Source: Halorussus rarus (GTDB lineage Archaea; Halobacteriota; Halobacteria; Halobacteriales; Haladaptataceae). Taken from it: a stretch of 64,000 nt of DNA. The position numbers and the translations under genes are program-made. Below, in pieces: positions 26,508 through 35,144 of this stretch (position 1 is its first letter; every line of letters starts with the position of its first letter). Where the stretch lies: contig NZ_QPMJ01000004.1 in assembly GCF_003369835.1 (NCBI RefSeq), positions 62,001 through 126,000 of the forward strand, given 5' to 3'. The notes under the pieces are model-generated. The model worked only from the letters and a program-made list of their open reading frames with translations. It had not been told where the DNA came from and searched no databases.

Positions 26508-27377
26508 ATGGCCGACCTCCTGCCCTCCAGCCCCGACCCCTCGGCCGGCGACGGGGGCGACCCCCGCGTCGTGGGCGTCGACTCCGACGACGCCGAGGAC
26601 CTGCTGGCCGCCCTCCAGTCGGAGACGGCCCGCGACATCCTCGGGGCGCTCTACGACGACCCGGCGAGCCCCTCGGCGCTGGCCGACGAGGTCGACACCT
26701 CCATCCAGAACGTCCGCTACCATCTCGACCGGCTGACCGACGCTGACCTGGTGGAGGTGGCCGACACCGTCTACTCCGAAAAAGGCCGCGAGATGAAGGT
26801 GTACGCACCCGCGGCCAAGCCCCTGGTGGTCTTCGCCGGCAGCGACGACGACGCGCCCGGCGTCGAGTCGGCCCTCTCGAAGCTGCTGGGCGCGCTCGGC
26901 GTCCTCGGCCTGTCGAGCCTCCTCGTCCAGCGGCTCTTCGGCGACTCGACCGGCGGTGTGACCGACTCCGACGTGTCCTGGGGCGGCGCCGGCGACGCGG
27001 CGGGCACCACCGCAGCGGAGAACGCGACGGCGCCCGGACCGAACGCCGCCGCCACAACCGCTGCCGAGTCGGGCGACTCGCTCACCGGCGCCGAGACCAC
27101 CGCCGACGCAGGCCGCGAGACGGCGACCGAGTCGGGCCGGACCGTCGCGGAGGCGACCCGAACCGCGACCGAGGCGCCTCGGACGATGGAGGAGGCGACC
27201 CGGACGGCGGCCGAGACGACCAGGACCGCCACGGATCTGACCCTCGATTCGACGACCGCGGCCGCGACGGCCGGCGATACCGCCGCCAGCGGGCTCCCGC
27301 CGGGCCTGGTCTTCTTCGCAGGCGGACTGGTCGTCCTGCTGGCGCTCGGAATCGCGTGGCACCTGCGCGCGCGCTGA
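26508..27377 (+). CDS. membrane-tethered winged-helix regulator
   Basis: 289 residues. Residues about 25-105 are an ArsR-like winged helix (TARDILGALYDDPASPSALADEV, SIQNVRYHLDRLTDADLVE, with a wing ending MKVYAP). About 125-145 is a hydrophobic helix (LLGALGVLGLSSLLVQRLF). A long Ala/Thr/Glu linker follows, including five heptads of the form RTxxExT at about residues 211-245. A second strong transmembrane helix lies near the C-terminus (GLVFFAGGLVVLLALGIAW). The DNA-binding domain is thus held at the membrane and the linker is either outside or a helical spacer. Divergent from the FecCD permease, but no direct link is shown. Confidence 0.82.
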   Translation: MADLLPSSPDPSAGDGGDPRVVGVDSDDAEDLLAALQSETARDILGALYDDPASPSALADEVDTSIQNVRYHLDRLTDADLVEVADTVYSEKGREMKVYAPAAKPLVVFAGSDDDAPGVESALSKLLGALGVLGLSSLLVQRLFGDSTGGVTDSDVSWGGAGDAAGTTAAENATAPGPNAAATTAAESGDSLTGAETTADAGRETATESGRTVAEATRTATEAPRTMEEATRTAAETTRTATDLTLDSTTAAATAGDTAASGLPPGLVFFAGGLVVLLALGIAWHLRAR

Positions 27378-27475
27378 GAGGTGGGCCGACCGCTCCCCGA
27401 CCTCGCTTTCGATTTCCATATCAGAGGGCTAAATTTACGGAATCGTTTCCGGGACGTGGGGGAAAACGGTGGGTC

Positions 27476-27482
27476 TTTTATA
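27476..27482 (+). promoter_or_regulatory. TATA-like element for the small zinc-ribbon gene
   Basis: TTTTATA centred about 26 nt before the ATG at 27505; no space remains for a leader. It decides the start in favour of MEQLLESRE rather than an upstream ATG. Confidence 0.65.
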
Positions 27483-27504
27483 CGATGCCGCGGTTATTAC
27501 GTGT

Positions 27505-27735
27505 ATGGAACAACTACTCGAGAGTCGCGAGACCGGAACCGACGGCGTAGACCTCTCCCGCGGCGCGGACGACTTCGACTCGCTGCTGTTCTGTGGTCGA
27601 TGCGGCGAGCGATTCCAGGCCGCCGAGGCCACCGACGACGGCTGGTACTATCGATGTCCGAACGACGACTGCGACGCGGAGGGGATCCACGAGGACCTCT
27701 ACCCGGTCAAAGACGTGCTTCCATCGACACACTGA
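27505..27735 (+). CDS. small zinc-ribbon protein
   Basis: 76 residues. Two zinc knuckles: LFCGRCGERF and YRCPNDDCDAEG (CxxC and CxxxxC), enough for one zinc-binding site. Highly acidic N-terminus. Small single-zinc-ribbon proteins are numerous in haloarchaea and many act as regulators or ribosome/transcription-associated factors, but this one cannot be named. Confidence 0.75.
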   Translation: MEQLLESRETGTDGVDLSRGADDFDSLLFCGRCGERFQAAEATDDGWYYRCPNDDCDAEGIHEDLYPVKDVLPSTH

Positions 27736-27925
27736 ACCGCACCGACTCGCGGAGCGTCGCGGTCCGTCGACGCGCCGTCCCGACGCTCCGCCGGCGACCG
27801 CCGCGGCGCGAGGTCTCGCGCCGCGCCGCCCCCGACCGCGAGCCGCTCCTAGCTCAGAGCTACGGCCGTCGCTACCGATTCACGCGATACGCCTTTATAC
27901 GTTCGCCGGCCTACCACTCGTTCAC

Positions 27926-28564
27926 ATGATGGCGACTACCCACGCGCTGTTCGGCGTCGTCCTGGCCAGCGCCGCGGCGGCCGTCGCGCCCGAGTTCGCG
28001 CCCGTCGCGCTCGTCGCCGGCGTTGTCGGGAGCGTCTTCCCCGACCTCGACCTCTACGCGGGCCACCGGCGGACGCTCCACTTCCCGGTGTACTACGCCG
28101 TCGCGGCGCTCCCGGCTATCGCGCTCGCGGTCGCGGTCCCCGCGACCGCCACCGTCGCGCTCGCGGTGTTCCTCGCCGGCGCGGCGGCCCACTCGCTGAT
28201 GGACGTGCTCGGCGGCGGCCTCGAACTCAAGCCGTGGCGCGCCGAGTCCGAGCGCGCGGTGTACGACCACTACCGCGGGCGGTGGGTCCCGCCCCGGCGC
28301 TGGGTACGCTACGACGGCGCGCCCGAGGACTTCCTCGTCGCGGCGGCGTTCGGCGCGCCGGCCCTGCTGACCTACGACGGCCACGTCCAGGCGTTCGTCG
28401 CCGCGGTCCTGGCCGTCTCGGCGGGGTACGTACTGGCCCGCAAGCGGCTCGCATCGCTGGCCGAGCGCCTCGTCCCGCACGCGCCAGCAGCGCTCGACCC
28501 CCACATCCCCGAGCGCTTCCGCGACGGCGGCGACCCGGCGCCCCGCGGCGAGATGGGCGACTGA
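27926..28564 (+). CDS. membrane-bound metal-dependent hydrolase (YdjM/DUF457-like)
   Basis: 212 residues, ATG at 27926. The N-terminal pattern MATTHALFGVVLASAA, then GSVFPDLDLYAGHRRTLHF and AAHSLMDVLGGG gives the His/Asp metal-binding set of the YdjM/DUF457 membrane hydrolase family (H...D-x-D...HR..H...H...D). About five helices. In bacteria YdjM is an SOS-induced membrane protein. The C-terminus is soluble and Pro/Asp-rich. A TTTATA element lies at 27894-27899. Confidence 0.82.
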   Translation: MMATTHALFGVVLASAAAAVAPEFAPVALVAGVVGSVFPDLDLYAGHRRTLHFPVYYAVAALPAIALAVAVPATATVALAVFLAGAAAHSLMDVLGGGLELKPWRAESERAVYDHYRGRWVPPRRWVRYDGAPEDFLVAAAFGAPALLTYDGHVQAFVAAVLAVSAGYVLARKRLASLAERLVPHAPAALDPHIPERFRDGGDPAPRGEMGD

Positions 28565-28618
28565 GGTCGGACTCCTCCCCTCGATTCGCCCCGCTCGACC
28601 CCCTTCTCCGTCACCGGA

Positions 28619-28626
28619 TTTTAATA
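28619..28626 (+). promoter_or_regulatory. TATA-like element for the 95-residue protein
   Basis: TTTTAATA centred 27 nt before the ATG at 28649, the usual leaderless spacing. Confidence 0.6.
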
Positions 28627-28648
28627 CGCTGACCCCACTTCTCGACGT

Positions 28649-28936
28649 ATGGCACCTTCCCGGCCGACTGTGTTCACGGTCGACGAGTACGACGCGCTGG
28701 AGTTCGACGCGGTGCTCTTCCGCGAGCGGAGCATCGTCTGCCTCGAAGGCACCGACGAGGTCCGGGTCGTCCCGCTGAACAAGGTCAACCACGTCGACGC
28801 CGACCCCGAGACGATGCTGGTCGAGCGCGAACTCCCCGAGAGCTTCTACGGCGGCGGCGACTACGGGTTCGTCGACCTGGAACAGTACCCCGAGCTCCAG
28901 CAGCACCTCGAGGACTTGGAAGCAGAGGAGTACTGA
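28649..28936 (+). CDS. small acidic soluble protein, unknown function
   Basis: 95 residues. Beta-rich first half (VFTVDEYDALEFDAVLF, SIVCLEGTDEVRVVPLNKV), then a helical acidic end (LQQHLEDLEAEEY). No Cys pair, signal or membrane segment. It has its own promoter and is convergent with the alcohol dehydrogenase gene. Not recognised. Confidence 0.65.
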   Translation: MAPSRPTVFTVDEYDALEFDAVLFRERSIVCLEGTDEVRVVPLNKVNHVDADPETMLVERELPESFYGGGDYGFVDLEQYPELQQHLEDLEAEEY

Positions 28937-29009
28937 ACCGCGGGACGCCGGCGGTCCCCTCGGTTCGCGATTCCGGCCGCCGAGCGTGGCCCGGCACCCG
29001 CTCCGGCGC

Positions 29010-30059
29010 TCAGAACCGAATCAGCGGTTTGATGACGCCGTCCTCCTTCGACGCCATCAGCTCGAACGCCTCGTCGATGTCCGCGAAGTCGAACTCGTGG
29101 GTCGTCATCGGCGTCGGGTCGACCCGGCCGGCGTCGAGCAGTCGGAGCAGCCGCCGCAAGCGGAGCCGGCCGCCCGGACAGAGGTCGGTCACGATGTCCT
29201 TCTCGGCCATGCCGACGCCCCACGCCTCCCGCGGGATGCCGACCGTCTCGCCCTCGCCGTAGTAGCCCACGTTCGAGACGGTGCCGCCGGGCTTCGTCAC
29301 CGCGACGCAGTCGGCGAGCGTCTCCTCGCGACCGAGCGCCTCGATGGCGGCGTCGACGCCCGCGCCGTCGGTCAGCTCCAGGATTCGCTCGACAGGATCG
29401 GTCTCGGAGAAGTCGACGACCTCGTCGGCGCCGTACTCGCGGGCGAACTCCCGGCGCTCGGGGACGCTCTCGACCGCGAAAATCTCCCCGGCGCCCTGCA
29501 ACGCCGCGCCCTTCGTCGCCATGAGGCCGACCGGCCCCTGCGCGAACACCGCGACGGTCCCGCCCATGGGAATCTCCGCGTTCTCGGCCGCGACGAACCC
29601 GGTGCTCAGCATGTCGCAGACGTAGACCGCCTCCTCGTCGGCGACGTCCTCCGGAATGGGCGCCAGGTTCGCGTCGGCGTCGTTGACGTGGACGTACTCG
29701 GCGAACACTCCGTCCTTCTCGTTGGCGAACTTCCACCCGCCGAGCGGCCCGTCCGACTGCGAGGGGTGGCCGTTCTGGGCCTCGGCAGACCCCCAGTCGG
29801 GCGTGATTGCGCTCACGGCGACCCGGTCGCCCGCGGCGAAGTCCTCGACCTCCGACCCCACCTCGTCGACGACTCCGACGGCCTCGTGGCCGAGCGTGAG
29901 GTTCTCGCGCTCGCCGATGGCGCCGCCGACGGTGTGAACGTCCGAGGTGCAGACGAGCGCCCGCGTCGGTTCGAGGATCGCGTCGTTCGGTCCCGGTTCC
30001 GGTCTCTCCTTCTCGGCGAACCCCGTCTCTCCGACGCCGTTCATGACGAATGCCTGCAT
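29010..30059 (-). CDS. zinc-dependent secondary alcohol dehydrogenase, CbADH/TbADH type
   Basis: 349 residues, ATG at 30059. It follows the clostridial/Thermoanaerobacter secondary alcohol dehydrogenases along its whole length: catalytic zinc ligands Cys37, His58, Asp149 with Glu59 (GHEA), and segments such as DGVFAEYVHVNDADANLAP and PGGTVSNVGYYGEGE. No structural-zinc lobe is visible. The Rossmann motif is AQGPVG (173-178). Where NADP-dependent CbADH has Gly198-Ser-Arg, this protein has Glu197-Ser-Val, so NAD is the likelier cofactor. It follows the E1 alpha/beta genes by 40 bases on the same strand, suggesting oxidation of an alcohol such as butanediol or isopropanol in one pathway. Confidence 0.9.
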   Translation of the reverse strand: MQAFVMNGVGETGFAEKERPEPGPNDAILEPTRALVCTSDVHTVGGAIGERENLTLGHEAVGVVDEVGSEVEDFAAGDRVAVSAITPDWGSAEAQNGHPSQSDGPLGGWKFANEKDGVFAEYVHVNDADANLAPIPEDVADEEAVYVCDMLSTGFVAAENAEIPMGGTVAVFAQGPVGLMATKGAALQGAGEIFAVESVPERREFAREYGADEVVDFSETDPVERILELTDGAGVDAAIEALGREETLADCVAVTKPGGTVSNVGYYGEGETVGIPREAWGVGMAEKDIVTDLCPGGRLRLRRLLRLLDAGRVDPTPMTTHEFDFADIDEAFELMASKEDGVIKPLIRF

Positions 30060-30099
30060 CGAATCCCCCGACGGGGTGACGATACGGTCGCTATTCAAT

Positions 30100-31074
30100 C
30101 TATGCCGACAGCGCGCGCTCGATGCCCCGCCGAATCCGCTCGGCGTCCGGTCGGTACGCGTCCTCGCGGGCGAACAGCGGGAACGGGACGTCGTAGCCCG
30201 TGACGCGCTCGACCGGCGCCTCCAGGTAGTAGAGCGCGTCGTCGTTGATGCGGGCGATGATTTCGGCCGCGAGCCCGGCGGTGCGTGGCGCTTCGTGGAC
30301 CACGACGCACCGCCCGGTCTTCCGGACCGAGTCGAGTACGGTCTCCGAGTCCATCGGGGAGACGGTGCGGAGGTCAATCACCTCCGCATCGACATCTGCG
30401 TCGCCGCGGCCGACCGCGCTCAGCGTCTCCGCGAGCATCGCGCCCCACGCGACCACGGTCACGTCCGCGCCCTCCCGGACCACCTCGGCCTCCCCGAGCG
30501 GGACGGTGTGCTCGCCCTCGGGGACCGCTTCCCGCGAGGCCCGGTACCGGCTCGTGGGTTCGAGGAACATCACCGGGTCGGGGTCCCGGACGGCCGACGT
30601 CAGCAGCCCCTTCGCGTCCGCGGCGTTCGACGGCACCACCGTCTTGAGCCCCGGCACGTGGGCGTAGCCCGCCTCGAAGCTCTCGGAGTGGAGCTCCAGC
30701 GCCCGGATACCGCCCCCGTACGGGGTCCGGACGGTCATCGGCACGCCGAGCGTCCCGCGGGTCCGGCTCCGCAACCGGGTGGCGTGCTGGACGAGCTGGT
30801 GGAACCCCTGGTAGGCGAAGCTGGCGAACTGTATCTCTGTGACCGGCGTGTACCCCGTCGCACCGAGGCCGACGCCGAGTCCCAGGATGGCCGATTCGGC
30901 CAGCGGCGTGTCGTACACCCGGTCGGGGTACGACTCGCGGAGCTCCTTCGTCGCGCGGAACACCCCGCCGCTGACACCCACGTCCTCGCCGTAGACCAGC
31001 ACCGACTCGTCGCGGGCCATCTCCTCGTCGAGCGCCTGCTGAATCGCCTCCACCATCCGGATCTCATTCGCCAC
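30100..31074 (-). CDS. 2-oxoacid (or acetoin) dehydrogenase E1 component, beta subunit
   Basis: 324 residues, normal for E1 beta. VYGEDVGVSGGVFRATKEL near the start, DTPLAESAILGLGVGLG, EIQFASFAYQGFHQL and the C-terminal transketolase-like part (VIDLRTVSPMD, VVVHEAPRTAGLAAEI) mark the family. It pairs with E1 alpha, whose gene overlaps it by 11 bases. The E2 and E3 subunits are not in the window. Substrate could be pyruvate, branched-chain oxoacids or acetoin; the adjacent secondary alcohol dehydrogenase makes acetoin worth considering. Confidence 0.93.
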   Translation of the reverse strand: MANEIRMVEAIQQALDEEMARDESVLVYGEDVGVSGGVFRATKELRESYPDRVYDTPLAESAILGLGVGLGATGYTPVTEIQFASFAYQGFHQLVQHATRLRSRTRGTLGVPMTVRTPYGGGIRALELHSESFEAGYAHVPGLKTVVPSNAADAKGLLTSAVRDPDPVMFLEPTSRYRASREAVPEGEHTVPLGEAEVVREGADVTVVAWGAMLAETLSAVGRGDADVDAEVIDLRTVSPMDSETVLDSVRKTGRCVVVHEAPRTAGLAAEIIARINDDALYYLEAPVERVTGYDVPFPLFAREDAYRPDAERIRRGIERALSA

Positions 31075-32233
31075 GGCCGGACACCTCCCCGCCGCCGGCC
31101 CGCTCGTCGCCGCTCGACCCCTCCTCGGGCGTGGTCGTCTCGCCGCCGCCCGTCTCGCGCTCGAACTCCGCCTTCTGCCGGCGGAGCTCCGACGTCGGCT
31201 CGGCGTAGACGTAGTCGAACATCTCGGCGGGAACGACCCGCTTCTGGCCCTCCTTGGCCCGGTCGATCTCGTCGGCGATCGCCCCCTCGACCTCCTCGGC
31301 GATGTCGGCGATTCGCTCGTCGTCGAGCAGCCCCTCCGCCCGGAGGTAGCGCTCGAACCGGGCGATGGGGTCCCGGGCCTCCCACTCGGCCTCCTCCTCC
31401 TCGGTCCGGTAGACCCGGGGGTCGTCGCTCGTGGTGTGCATCGACCGCCGGTAGGTCAGCGCCTCCACCAGCACGGGGTCGCCTCCGCGGGCCGATTCGA
31501 GCGCATCCCGCGTCACGGCGTGGACGCCCAGCGGGTCGTTGCCGTCGACCTGTACCCCCTCGATGCCGGCCGCCACGGCCTTCTGGGCGATGGTCCCGGC
31601 CCGGGTCTGGCTCGCCCGGGGCGTCGAGATGGCCCACTGGTTGTTCTGACAGAGGAAGACGACGTGGGCGTCGAGCGCCCCGGCGACGTTCATCGCCTCG
31701 TAGACGTCGCCCTGGCTGGTCGCACCGTCGCCGAAGTAGACCATCGCGGCCTCCTCCTCGCCCGCGATCTCCTTGCCCCACCCGATGCCTGTGGCGTGAA
31801 GCGGCTGGGAGCCGACCGGTATCGACGGCGGGAAGTTCGCACCGTCGACCTCGGCACCCTCCTCCATCCCCATCGAGTACCACAGCAGCCGGTGGATGGG
31901 AGCGCCCCGCGCGAGCAGCGCCGCGCCCTCGCGGAAGGATGGCACCAGCCACTCCTCGGGGGCGAGGGCGGTCGCCGACCCGACCTGGGCGGCCTCCTGG
32001 CCGACGCCGGGCGCGTAGGTCCCGAGCTCGCCCCGGCGCTGGAGCGCGACCGCGCGCTCGTCCAGCCGCCTGGCGAGCCGCATGAGCCGGTAGAACTCCA
32101 GCAGTTGCTCGTCGTCGAGGTCCGGCGCGACCGCCTCGTCGAGGTTCGCCTCCTCGTCCAGTGCTTGCACGTACTCTATCGAGAACTCGGCCACCTGCTC
32201 ACGGGTCACGGGTCGGCTACCACGGCGTCGCAC
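31064..32233 (-). CDS. 2-oxoacid (or acetoin) dehydrogenase E1 component, alpha subunit
   Basis: 389 residues from a GTG at 32233; a second GTG at 32209 is possible, but a GTATATACA promoter element about 35 nt upstream fits the earlier one better. The thiamine-diphosphate motif runs from GDGATSQGDVYEAMN (168-182) to CQNN (195-198). HATGIGWG and the phosphorylation-loop region TYRRSMHTTSDDPRVYR are also present. The last 35 residues are a hydrophilic Glu/Gly tail not needed for the fold. First gene of an E1 alpha, E1 beta, alcohol dehydrogenase unit. Confidence 0.93.
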   Translation of the reverse strand: MRRRGSRPVTREQVAEFSIEYVQALDEEANLDEAVAPDLDDEQLLEFYRLMRLARRLDERAVALQRRGELGTYAPGVGQEAAQVGSATALAPEEWLVPSFREGAALLARGAPIHRLLWYSMGMEEGAEVDGANFPPSIPVGSQPLHATGIGWGKEIAGEEEAAMVYFGDGATSQGDVYEAMNVAGALDAHVVFLCQNNQWAISTPRASQTRAGTIAQKAVAAGIEGVQVDGNDPLGVHAVTRDALESARGGDPVLVEALTYRRSMHTTSDDPRVYRTEEEEAEWEARDPIARFERYLRAEGLLDDERIADIAEEVEGAIADEIDRAKEGQKRVVPAEMFDYVYAEPTSELRRQKAEFERETGGGETTTPEEGSSGDERAGGGEVSGRGE

Positions 32234-32399
32234 TTAGGTGGCCGTGGCAGGAGGAAGGCGTTCGCCGATTGTATATACGGAGGCGGCAGACCGGCTCCTC
32301 GGTGGTTGCCCTGTGACGGTCGATGGCCGTGTAACGACGACTGGCGTACCCCCGTCGGCCGACCCGACAGGTGCGTTCATCAGTCGCGAGCGGTCGGCT

Positions 32400-33191
32400 C
32401 TACATCAGCGAAGTCACGACGGTTGCGATTCCGGCGACGCCGGCGAGGACGCCGACCGCACGCGCAAGCTGTCCGCCCCACGCGACCGTCCGCTCGAGCG
32501 AGAGCACGACCGCGATGAGGGCCATCCACACGATGTTCATCGAGCCCACGACGACCATGAACGCGAACAGCGCCCAGCAGCATCCGACGCAGAAAATGCT
32601 GAACTGCCAGCTCGTCCGCACGGCGCCCCGAACTCCCGGCCGATGGTGACTCATCAGGAATCCGAGCGGCGACCGGCAGTATCGAAGACACCGGTACTTG
32701 TACGGGGATAGCTGGTACCCGGCCAGAAGCAGCAGCGTCCCGCCCAGCAGGAGCGCACCGCGATCGCTCGCGAGGCCCGAGATCGGCACCGTCGCGTTGA
32801 CGGCGAGCGGGACGATTCCCGTCAGCGTCCAGACGAACGCGTACGTGCCGACGAACGCTCCGACCCGCGCCGCTTTCCCTGCGGTCGACGATCCCTCGAG
32901 CGTCCTGGCGTACAGCCGGAAGAGCGGGATCGACGACGGATACATCATGGCGACCATCATCACCCCCCACATGAACAGGTAGAGGCCGATACCCGTCGCC
33001 CCGTTCGAGAGCGCCATCTCCTCGGGCACCCCCGGGTCGGACATCCGCGTGCCCGCCTCTCCGCCCGGCATCGGGAGCCAACGACCGACAACCGCCGCCC
33101 ACGCCAGCAGTGCGAGCGCGTAGGTGACGACGGCGACTATCGGGATGCGCCGGCGAGTGATCCGGTCCCGTAACGAGTCGTGTGCCCCCAT
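32400..33191 (-). CDS. DUF2182 integral membrane protein
   Basis: 263 residues, about seven helices. The family hallmark is the Met-rich helix LFMWGVMMVAMMYPSSIPLF, plus paired cysteines in KYRCLRYCRSPLGF and IFCVGCCWALF. These Met and Cys residues suggest binding of a soft metal such as copper, but the function of the family has not been settled to my knowledge. It begins 28 bases after the DUF1326 gene and probably forms one operon with it; DUF1326 and DUF2182 genes are often neighbours. Confidence 0.88.
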   Translation of the reverse strand: MGAHDSLRDRITRRRIPIVAVVTYALALLAWAAVVGRWLPMPGGEAGTRMSDPGVPEEMALSNGATGIGLYLFMWGVMMVAMMYPSSIPLFRLYARTLEGSSTAGKAARVGAFVGTYAFVWTLTGIVPLAVNATVPISGLASDRGALLLGGTLLLLAGYQLSPYKYRCLRYCRSPLGFLMSHHRPGVRGAVRTSWQFSIFCVGCCWALFAFMVVVGSMNIVWMALIAVVLSLERTVAWGGQLARAVGVLAGVAGIATVVTSLM

Positions 33192-33219
33192 GGTAGCGTA
33201 GAGTACCGTCCGACCGCGG

Positions 33220-33831
33220 TCAGGAGTTCGCCAGCTCGAAGTCGCCGAGGTAGGCGTTGTTCCCCGAGACGTCCCACTCGAACTGGTCGTCGTAGGCGAC
33301 GGTGGCCGTCGTCGACTTGCCCGTCTGCACCACGTGACTCTCCGTCAGCGGGTGAGGCGATACCGTGCCGACTTCTTCGTTGAACCCGACCGCACCGTTC
33401 GCGTCCATCGCGAGGACGTCACCGATTTCGACGGAGAAGTCCGACCCGTCCCGCGAGAAGCTGATCGGGACGGTCGCGACGTCGGCCGACCTGACGTGTG
33501 TGTCGGCGACGGGCGCCCAGATTCCGCCGGCCCGGCCGAAGTAGATGTCCTCGACGGCCGCGCGCTGGTCGTCGTCGGCCGTTTCATCGACGAGCAGGAC
33601 GACGTCCCACTCCGTCTCGGAGCCGAACATGACGCCCTCCTCTGTCGAGATGAGCATGCCGACGTCCACCCCGTCCAGATCGACGTCGCCGTATCTTCCC
33701 TCCTCGATGTGCCACGCCAGCGAGACGTTGCAGACGTCGTCGTCCGGTGGTTCCATCCAGACGCACTGGCACGCCACGTCGCAGTTGCAGGCTTCGACGT
33801 AGTCCCCCTTGATAGTCCACTCCTGTGTCAT
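33220..33831 (-). CDS. DUF1326 cysteine-motif protein
   Basis: 203 residues. The family motif EACNCDVACQC supplies Cys15, Cys17, Cys21 and Cys23 near the N-terminus. Beta-rich body without signal peptide; ends FELANS. Probably a metal- or ligand-binding partner of the DUF2182 membrane protein encoded next. No reaction is known. Confidence 0.85.
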   Translation of the reverse strand: MTQEWTIKGDYVEACNCDVACQCVWMEPPDDDVCNVSLAWHIEEGRYGDVDLDGVDVGMLISTEEGVMFGSETEWDVVLLVDETADDDQRAAVEDIYFGRAGGIWAPVADTHVRSADVATVPISFSRDGSDFSVEIGDVLAMDANGAVGFNEEVGTVSPHPLTESHVVQTGKSTTATVAYDDQFEWDVSGNNAYLGDFELANS

Positions 33832-33972
33832 TGGCGAACACCGTGTTGGGTGACAACGCTGAGCACGATATAGTTACCTAGCGGGAATCGGTCACCCGGG
33901 TGAAACTGTCTGAACTGTCCCGGCTCCATCCCCGTACGTACTTTTAACTCGAGTCGCGCGCAACTCCCGGAC

Positions 33973-35133
33973 ATGAGCGCGTTCGAGGACCGAACCCGGC
34001 GGTGTCAGCGCCGCCTCGACGAGGCGGGCGCCGACGCGGCCGTCCTGTTTCCGAGCACCAACCTGTTCTACGTCTCGGGGTTCCGCGAGGAGCCCGGCGA
34101 GCGCCACCTGTTCCTGGTCGTCCCGAGCGCGGAGCGTGGCTCCGCGGAAGGCGCGAGCGGGCACGGCCCGCGAGTCACCGGGGCCGACCCGGCGTTCGTC
34201 GCGCCCGAGATGTACGACGAGCAGATCCGCGACGCCTCCTGGGTCGCGGACGTCCGGCTCTGGGCCGACGGCGAGGACCCGACCGACCTCGTGGCCGACC
34301 TCGCCGACGAATTCGACCTCCGGGGCGGCCGGCTGCTGGTCGACGACACGATGTGGGCGCGGTTCACACAGGACCTCCGCGAGACGCTGCCCGACGCCAC
34401 CTTCGGGCTGGCCAGCGAGGTCTTCGACGACCTCCGGGCGCGCAAGGACGAGGCCGAACTCGCGGCGCTCCGGACCGCGGGCGACCTCGCCGACGCGGTG
34501 AGCCTCGAGATACGGGAACTCGGCGAGGAGGCCGTCGGGATGACAGAGACCGAACTCGCGGCCGAGATCGATCGCCGCCTCGCGGAGAAGGGCGGCGAGG
34601 AGGTCGCGTTCGGGACCATCGCGGGCTCGGGCCCGAACGGCGCCAAGCCCCATCACCGTCACGGCGGGCGCGAGATCGAGCGCGGCGACCCGGTGGTGCT
34701 GGACTTCGGCGCGTACGTCGACGGCTACCCCGGCGACCAGACCCGGACGGTCGTGTTCGCGGGCGACCCGCCCGCGGAGTTCGAGCGGGTCCACGAGGTC
34801 GTCCGCGAGGCCCAGCGGGCCGCGGTCGAGGCCGCGGAACCGGGCGTCCCGGCCGAGTCGGTCGACCGCGCGGCCCGCGAGGTCATCGAGGACGCGGGCT
34901 ACGGCGAGGAGTTCGTCCACCGAACGGGCCACGGCGTCGGCCTCGACGTCCACGAGGACCCCTACATCGTGGCGGGGAACGACGAGGAACTCGAACCGGG
35001 GATGGTGTTCAGCGTCGAACCCGGTATCTACCTGCCCGGCGAGTTCGGCGTCCGCATCGAGGACCTGGTCGCCGTCACCGACGACGGCTGCGAGCGCCTG
35101 AACGACTCGCCCCGGACGTGGGAGCCGCTCTGA
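33973..35133 (+). CDS. M24B Xaa-Pro aminopeptidase/dipeptidase
   Basis: 386 residues. N-domain LFPSTNLFYVSGFREEPGER, then the metallo-domain with all five ligands in place: the Asp pair in LDFGAYVDGYPGD, His in HRTGHGVGLDVHEDP, Glu in SVEPGIYLPG and Glu in VRIEDLV. It removes residues before proline or splits X-Pro dipeptides, needing two metals (Mn or Co). A TTTTAA promoter element lies about 27 nt upstream. Unlike the M24 protein at 22853, this active site is intact. Confidence 0.93.
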   Translation: MSAFEDRTRRCQRRLDEAGADAAVLFPSTNLFYVSGFREEPGERHLFLVVPSAERGSAEGASGHGPRVTGADPAFVAPEMYDEQIRDASWVADVRLWADGEDPTDLVADLADEFDLRGGRLLVDDTMWARFTQDLRETLPDATFGLASEVFDDLRARKDEAELAALRTAGDLADAVSLEIRELGEEAVGMTETELAAEIDRRLAEKGGEEVAFGTIAGSGPNGAKPHHRHGGREIERGDPVVLDFGAYVDGYPGDQTRTVVFAGDPPAEFERVHEVVREAQRAAVEAAEPGVPAESVDRAAREVIEDAGYGEEFVHRTGHGVGLDVHEDPYIVAGNDEELEPGMVFSVEPGIYLPGEFGVRIEDLVAVTDDGCERLNDSPRTWEPL

Positions 35134-35144
35134 CCGAGTCTACC

